From Paracoccus sp. (in: a-proteobacteria) (GTDB lineage: Bacteria; Pseudomonadota; Alphaproteobacteria; Rhodobacterales; Rhodobacteraceae), in the NCBI GenBank assembly GCA_018056045.1, contig JAGPGI010000064.1:1-10249 (forward strand): 10,249 nucleotides of DNA. The letters are read 5' to 3'. Positions 6,828-10,249 of this stretch are shown in pieces. How positions within the stretch are numbered: position 1 is the first letter of the stretch; every line of letters begins with the position of its first letter. The notes below the pieces were generated by a model, which was given only the letters and a program-made list of their open reading frames with translations, was not told the DNA's origin and searched no databases. A program made the translations under genes and the position numbers.

Positions 6828-9422
6828 TCAGTTGACCAGCGCGACCCCGTTCCGGACATGGCGGACCACCAGCTTGCGGCCCAACCGCCCCGAGGGCAGC
6901 ACCCGCGCCGACACCGGCACATGTCCGGCCTCGGCCAGTTCGGGGAACAGGATGAAGATCTCGGCCCGGGCGGCGGCACCGACGCTTTTCAGCGCCTCTG
7001 GGCCTGTAAACAGCGATTCCGTCTCGGCACCGTTCGAGAGCACCACCTCGTGGCGGTCGAACATGATGTGGTGATAGGTGACCTCGGCCAGATCGCCCGC
7101 CACGTCGATGCCGGCGATCTGGCAAAGCTGCCGGGCCGCCACCAGCACCTCGTCGGCGCCGAACATGCGTTGGGCGATCTTGCTGCGCACCAGCACGCGG
7201 TGCTGCGGGCTGACCACGAGATCGGTGGCCGGCAGGCCCTGCCCCAGCGCGCCCGCACGGATGCGGATCGGCTGCAGCCGGGGATTGGCCTCAAGATCGG
7301 CGGCGGACAGGGCCCGCTGTCCGGTCCAGCGGATCGACTGCAGGCCGTTGTCGCGGGTCCGGACCAGATCGCCGGCGGCCAGATCCTCGACAGCACGGGG
7401 GCCGCGATCGGTCTCGATCATCGTGCCCGAGGCAAAGCAGGGCACGTTCGTGTTCTCGACCGTCAGATCGGTCGCGCCCACTGCCGCGCCGCCGCTCTGG
7501 ATGGTCAGCGTCAGGCTGGGCAGGCCATTGGCGCCATTGAGCATGTTCAGCACGCCGTCATCGGCCTGATCGGCGCGCAGCCAGGCCAGCGGCGTCGCAT
7601 AGGTCTGGTCCGGATTGGCGGCGTTCCACCGCGCAAGGTTCTCGGCGCTGTAATAGCCCGACAGGTCGACAAGATCGTTGTTCGCCGGATTGCCGTCGCG
7701 GATGCCGCCTGTATTGCCGGCGTTGAAATCGGTGATCAGATCGCCCGTGCCGGCGATGAAGGTGTCGTTGCCCGAGCCGCCAGTCAGCGTATCGGCTTCG
7801 GCGCCGCCATCCAGAAGGTCGTTATCGTCCCCGCCCGAGAGTGAATCGCGGCCACGCTCGCCCAGCAGCCTGTCATTGCCGGCGCCGCCCAGAATGGTAT
7901 CGGCCCCGCCGCCGCCATAGGCGAGATCGGCGCCGCCCCCGGCATCGATGTAATCGGCCCCGGTCAGCGTCGAGTCGGCCTGAGCGTCACCATAGATGAG
8001 GTCGGCGCCCTCGCCGGCGATCACGGAATCGTTGTCCTCCCCGCCGACGACGAGGTCGGGACCGTCGCCGGCGAGAATCGTGTCATTGCCGGCGCCGCCA
8101 TGCAGCGCGTCGGCATCGCCGCCGCCGTCGATGAAATCATTCCCGGCACCGCCGAAGATGCCGTCGGCGCCCCCGGCCCCGGTCAGGCTGTCGTCACCGG
8201 CGCCGCCGTCCATGGTGTCCTTGTAGGCGCCACCCAGAACCGTGTCGTTGCCGCCATTGCCCCAGACGTTGATGCCGCTGCCGGCATTGGTCAGATCGAC
8301 CCGGTCATTGCCGCTGCCAGAACTGAGATATTCGACATTGGTGAAGTTGACGGTGTAAAGCCCGCCCCCGCTGGTCCCGGTCCCGGTGCCATTGCCGGGA
8401 CCATAGGTGAAGGTCATATCCTCGGTGCGGCTGAACATCATCAGGTCGACGCCCGCGCCGCCCTCGACGCGGTCGGTGCCGCTGGCATCGGTGCCAAGGA
8501 ACAGGAAGCGGTCGTCGCCGGCGCCGCCGTCCAGACTGTCGGAGCCCGTCCCGCCTTCGAGCGTGTCGGCATAGGCGGTGCCGATGATGGTGTCGTTTCC
8601 GGCACCGCCGGCAAGATACATCCTTGCCCCGCCGGCGGCGCCCTCGATCCGGTCGTCGCCGGTCCCGGCGCGGATGGTCTCAAGCTCGCTGAAGTTGACC
8701 CTTGTCAGCCCGTCGGCGGTCGTCGCCGTGCCCGCGCCCTGCCCCGCGCTCAGCGTATAGGTCATGCTCTGGGGCATCAGGACGCTGAGCTCATCCGTGC
8801 CGGCGCCCCCGGCGATGGTGTCGGTCCCGCCACCCTGACGCATCTCGAACAGGTCATTGCCGGCGCCGCCGGACAGGCTGTCCGAGCCCGCGCCGCCGTC
8901 GATGGTGTCGTTATAGCCGCCACCGGTGACGGAATCGTTGCCGCTGCCCGTGGCGACGCCGAACGATGCGCCGGCCGCCGCCCCGTTCACCGAGTCATTG
9001 CCCGATCCGGTCTGCACCAGTTCCATGCCGTTGAAGCTCACGCCTGCCAGCCCGCTGGCCGAGGTCGCCGTGCCGGTCGCCTGGCCGGCGCCATAGGTCA
9101 CCGTCCAGTTGTCGGTGCGATCAATCTGCAGGGTATCGTTGCCGGCGCTGCCGGCCACGGTATCTGTGCCGTTGCCATCGGCATCGCGGATGATGACGGT
9201 GTCGTCATTTGTGCCGCCATCGATGTTGTCCGCGCCCGCACCGCCAAGAAGCGTGTCATTCCCGGCGCCGCCATCCAGCAGGTCATTTCCGGCACCGCCC
9301 TCGATCGAGTCATTTCCGGCAAGCCCGCGCAGGGTGTCATTGCCACCATCGCCGGTGATGGTATCGGCGTCAGCGGTACCGTTAAGCGAGTCATTGCCGG
9401 GCGTGCCGGGGACAATGGCCAT
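6828..9422 (-). CDS. RTX calcium-binding protein with C-terminal Hint domain
   Basis: An 864-residue, Gly/Asp-rich protein. Residues about 8-80 and 386-560 are dense arrays of the RTX nonapeptide GGxGxDxLx, which binds Ca2+ and forms a parallel beta-roll. Between them are three larger repeats of about 115 residues. Residues about 560-660 form a linker (ITDFNAGN, NNDLVDLSGYYSAENL, PLAWLRADQADDGVLN) that I recognise from similar Rhodobacterales proteins. A Hint domain (Hint_2 type) begins at Cys662 (PCFASGTMIETDRG) and includes VEDLAAGDLV, SPQHRVLV with His741, and ESLFTGPEAL. Hint domains carry out intein/hedgehog-like N-to-S acyl shifts, so cleavage before Cys662 is plausible but unproven. 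There is no Sec signal, which fits type I (C-terminal-signal) secretion as for other RTX proteins; no exporter genes are in the window. The ATG at 9422 follows GGAG by 9 bases. A hairpin follows the stop. Confidence 0.95.
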   Translation of the reverse strand: MAIVPGTPGNDSLNGTADADTITGDGGNDTLRGLAGNDSIEGGAGNDLLDGGAGNDTLLGGAGADNIDGGTNDDTVIIRDADGNGTDTVAGSAGNDTLQIDRTDNWTVTYGAGQATGTATSASGLAGVSFNGMELVQTGSGNDSVNGAAAGASFGVATGSGNDSVTGGGYNDTIDGGAGSDSLSGGAGNDLFEMRQGGGTDTIAGGAGTDELSVLMPQSMTYTLSAGQGAGTATTADGLTRVNFSELETIRAGTGDDRIEGAAGGARMYLAGGAGNDTIIGTAYADTLEGGTGSDSLDGGAGDDRFLFLGTDASGTDRVEGGAGVDLMMFSRTEDMTFTYGPGNGTGTGTSGGGLYTVNFTNVEYLSSGSGNDRVDLTNAGSGINVWGNGGNDTVLGGAYKDTMDGGAGDDSLTGAGGADGIFGGAGNDFIDGGGDADALHGGAGNDTILAGDGPDLVVGGEDNDSVIAGEGADLIYGDAQADSTLTGADYIDAGGGADLAYGGGGADTILGGAGNDRLLGERGRDSLSGGDDNDLLDGGAEADTLTGGSGNDTFIAGTGDLITDFNAGNTGGIRDGNPANNDLVDLSGYYSAENLARWNAANPDQTYATPLAWLRADQADDGVLNMLNGANGLPSLTLTIQSGGAAVGATDLTVENTNVPCFASGTMIETDRGPRAVEDLAAGDLVRTRDNGLQSIRWTGQRALSAADLEANPRLQPIRIRAGALGQGLPATDLVVSPQHRVLVRSKIAQRMFGADEVLVAARQLCQIAGIDVAGDLAEVTYHHIMFDRHEVVLSNGAETESLFTGPEALKSVGAAARAEIFILFPELAEAGHVPVSARVLPSGRLGRKLVVRHVRNGVALVN
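7743..9401 (-). repeat. RTX nonapeptide repeat region
   Basis: Within the RTX-Hint gene, codons about 8-560 encode many copies of GGxGxDxLx-like motifs, such as GGAGNDLLDGGAGNDTLLGG near residues 42-61. At DNA level this gives a recurring plus-strand word of the type GGCGCCGCC. The repeats are diverged at synonymous and variable positions, so they are protein-level repeats rather than recent DNA duplications. Confidence 0.9.
8151..9167 (-). repeat. Three tandem ~115-residue super-repeats inside the RTX region
   Basis: Units begin at residues 86 (TDTVAGSAG), 200 (TDTIAGGAG) and 316 (TDRVEGGAG), spaced by 114 and 116 residues. Each contains, in the same order, a beta-rich segment (WTVTYGAGQATGTAT / MTYTLSAGQGAGTAT / MTFTYGPGNGTGTGT), then GL-x-x-V-[SN]-F, then GxGxDxR/S, then an RTX cluster (GAGNDTI-type) ending in DGGAGxDSL. 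The third unit merges at about residue 424 into the ordinary RTX array. The order and spacing are visible directly in the translation. Confidence 0.8.
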
Positions 9423-9625
9423 GGTTCAATCTCCAAGTGGTCGCGCCGCGACGGAGGCAGCTATTTCAGACACAAGAATCCGGGCAGGCATATTAGTGAA
9501 AACTGTTGTTATTGCACAGATTATTTAGCGAATCAGGCAATTCACATCGCGCAATTTTTACGCAAGCCATGTCGCAGCGTAAAGTGGGATGATGCCCTGA
9601 ATGCCTAAAATTCAAGGTTGTGGGC
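9423..9625 (-). other. AT-rich intergenic region upstream of the RTX-Hint gene
   Basis: No gene is seen here. The stretch around 9481-9620 is distinctly AT-rich against a very GC-rich background. On the minus strand it includes TAATAT (9495-9490), CTAAATAATC and TTGCGTAAAAATTGCG. It surely holds the promoter of the RTX-Hint gene, but I could not assign a -35/-10 pair with good spacing. A dyad lies at 9557-9583. Confidence 0.5.
9557..9583. promoter_or_regulatory. 7-bp dyad TTTACGC-N13-GCGTAAA, possible operator
   Basis: TTTACGC (9557-9563) and GCGTAAA (9577-9583) are perfect reverse complements with start-to-start spacing of 20 bases, about two helical turns. They lie about 135 bases upstream of the RTX-Hint start codon in AT-rich DNA. 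The geometry suits a dimeric regulator binding one face of the helix. The function is inferred. Confidence 0.4.
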
Positions 9626-9656
9626 GGGGCAGCCCTGTTCGCCCGCAGGCTGCCCC
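9626..9656 (-). terminator. Hairpin after the TPR-like gene
   Basis: A 9-bp perfect stem, GGGGCAGCC (9626-9634) with GGCTGCCCC (9648-9656), and a 13-base loop lie 18 bases after the stop codon of the gene to the right. T-rich sequence (TTGAATTTT, minus strand) follows only after about ten bases, so it is terminator-like rather than a textbook intrinsic terminator. Confidence 0.5.
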
Positions 9657-9674
9657 TCTGGCGATCCGGCGGGA

Positions 9675-10249
9675 TCAGATCGCCAGCAGCCCCGACCGGC
9701 ACCACAATTGCGCCTGTTGCGCCCGTGCGACGCGCAGCGCCCGCGCCGCATAACGCCGCCCCGAGCCGCTGGCCATGGCCTCGTTCGCCCGGGCCCGCGC
9801 GATCAAAAGCGGCGCGAGCGCGATCCGTTCGCCCGTCCATTCGCTGCGGTCAAACCATAGCCGCGCGGTCGCATCGGCCTCGTCGGGGCGGTTGCAGCGG
9901 CGCAGCGCCTCGCTGTGGTAGGCGCCGAAAAGCGGCAGCCAGCTGCGGAAATTGGTCGCCTGCCAGTCGCCCATCGCGCGTTCCATCTGCGCCTGACCGC
10001 GCCGGGCATAGCCGCCCGCGACCGAGCACCATCCCAGCACGAATTCGGCCATGGCCAGAAATTCGGGAAAACCGTGCCGTTCGGAAAAGGCCGCCGCCTT
10101 TTCGGCATAGCCGCGCGCCTCCTCGAGATCGCCGATCAGGAAGGCGGTGTTGAACTGCGCCAGATTGCCAAAGCCGCGATCATGCATCGAGGCCGCCTCG
10201 GCCCCGGCAGCGGCAGCCGCGGCGGCCCGGCGGCGCGCGGTCGCGGCCT
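9675..10249 (-). CDS. C-terminal part of a TPR-like helical-repeat protein, perhaps cyclase or LuxR/MalT-type regulator
   Basis: The frame is open to the right edge; 191 C-terminal residues are present and the protein continues outside. An internal ATG at 10187 is not taken as the start because the frame upstream still reads as a helical, Ala-rich segment (ARRRAAAAAAAGAEAAS). The sequence shows repeated helix pairs with Ala/Gly spacing, such as GDLEEARGYAEKAAAF, FVLGWCSVAGGYARRGQ and RRCNRPDEADATARLW, ending ALRVARAQQAQLWCRSGLLAI. Such tails are common after the ATPase domain of class III adenylate cyclases or of LuxR/MalT-family activators, which often end in similar A-x-ARxQ-A-x-LW stretches. 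No catalytic or DNA-binding part is visible here, so the function is open. It reads toward the RTX-Hint gene with a hairpin between them. Confidence 0.72.
   Translation of the reverse strand, partial: AATARRRAAAAAAAGAEAASMHDRGFGNLAQFNTAFLIGDLEEARGYAEKAAAFSERHGFPEFLAMAEFVLGWCSVAGGYARRGQAQMERAMGDWQATNFRSWLPLFGAYHSEALRRCNRPDEADATARLWFDRSEWTGERIALAPLLIARARANEAMASGSGRRYAARALRVARAQQAQLWCRSGLLAI

Noticed and set aside
7743..9401. CRISPR-like or tandem DNA repeat array
   Set aside because: The periodicity follows the 9-residue RTX motif in frame and there are no spacers or identical repeats.
6090..9608. Long plus-strand open frames (6090-7844 and 8100-9608) opposite the RTX-Hint gene and the remnants
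   Set aside because: They arise from stop-poor complementary sequence of Gly/Asp/Ala repeats. The minus-strand frame has recognisable RTX and Hint motifs, while the plus frames give only low-complexity Ala/Gly/Val.

Overview
The window is high-GC DNA with a strong C/G bias at third codon positions. The gene content (cobalamin lower-ligand synthase BluB, TM2 and META/YbaY proteins, a TRAP-transporter remnant, and an RTX protein ending in a Hint domain) fits an alphaproteobacterium of the Rhodobacteraceae, possibly near Paracoccus. That placement rests on family content and composition, not on a database search.

Left part (1-3643, all minus strand). Read in the direction of transcription, this runs pheT (PheRS beta chain, complete), bluB 33 bases later, then after about 100 bases the 5' half of a secreted agmatine-deiminase-family protein that leaves the window. 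pheS is not next to pheT. The pheT leader holds a 10-bp perfect inverted repeat ending just before the ribosome binding site. A run of ten C (minus strand) follows the bluB stop codon.

Middle part (3783-6045). A small TM2-domain membrane protein (+) is divergent from pheT and convergent with a two-gene minus-strand unit. That unit encodes a five-helix membrane protein and an exported YbaY-like/META protein. Its predicted promoter has a 14-bp palindrome over the -35 element. A small hydrophobic protein with a Trp-Trp-Trp-Trp tail is divergent from it.

Gene graveyard (about 6046-6800). On the minus strand a fragment of a LysR-type regulator is joined directly to the 5' part of a TRAP-transporter DctP gene. 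The DctP piece has lost its own start, carries a frameshift with an apparent internal deletion, and stops abruptly about 45% of the way into the expected protein. This looks like the scar of several deletions or recombinations.

Right part (6828-10249, minus strand). An 864-residue RTX protein carries Ca-binding nonapeptide repeats. Inside them sit three copies of a larger unit of about 115 residues. The C-terminus is a Hint (hedgehog/intein-type) domain. Hairpins follow this gene and the upstream one. An AT-rich promoter region with a 7-bp dyad (13-base spacer) lies upstream. The last gene is the C-terminal part of a helical-repeat (TPR-like) protein, perhaps the tail of an adenylate cyclase or LuxR/MalT-type regulator.

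No rRNA, tRNA, CRISPR array or intact insertion sequence was seen. The most unusual items are the RTX-Hint protein with its nested repeat architecture, and the fused LysR/DctP remnants. I saw no convincing wholly new multi-gene system.
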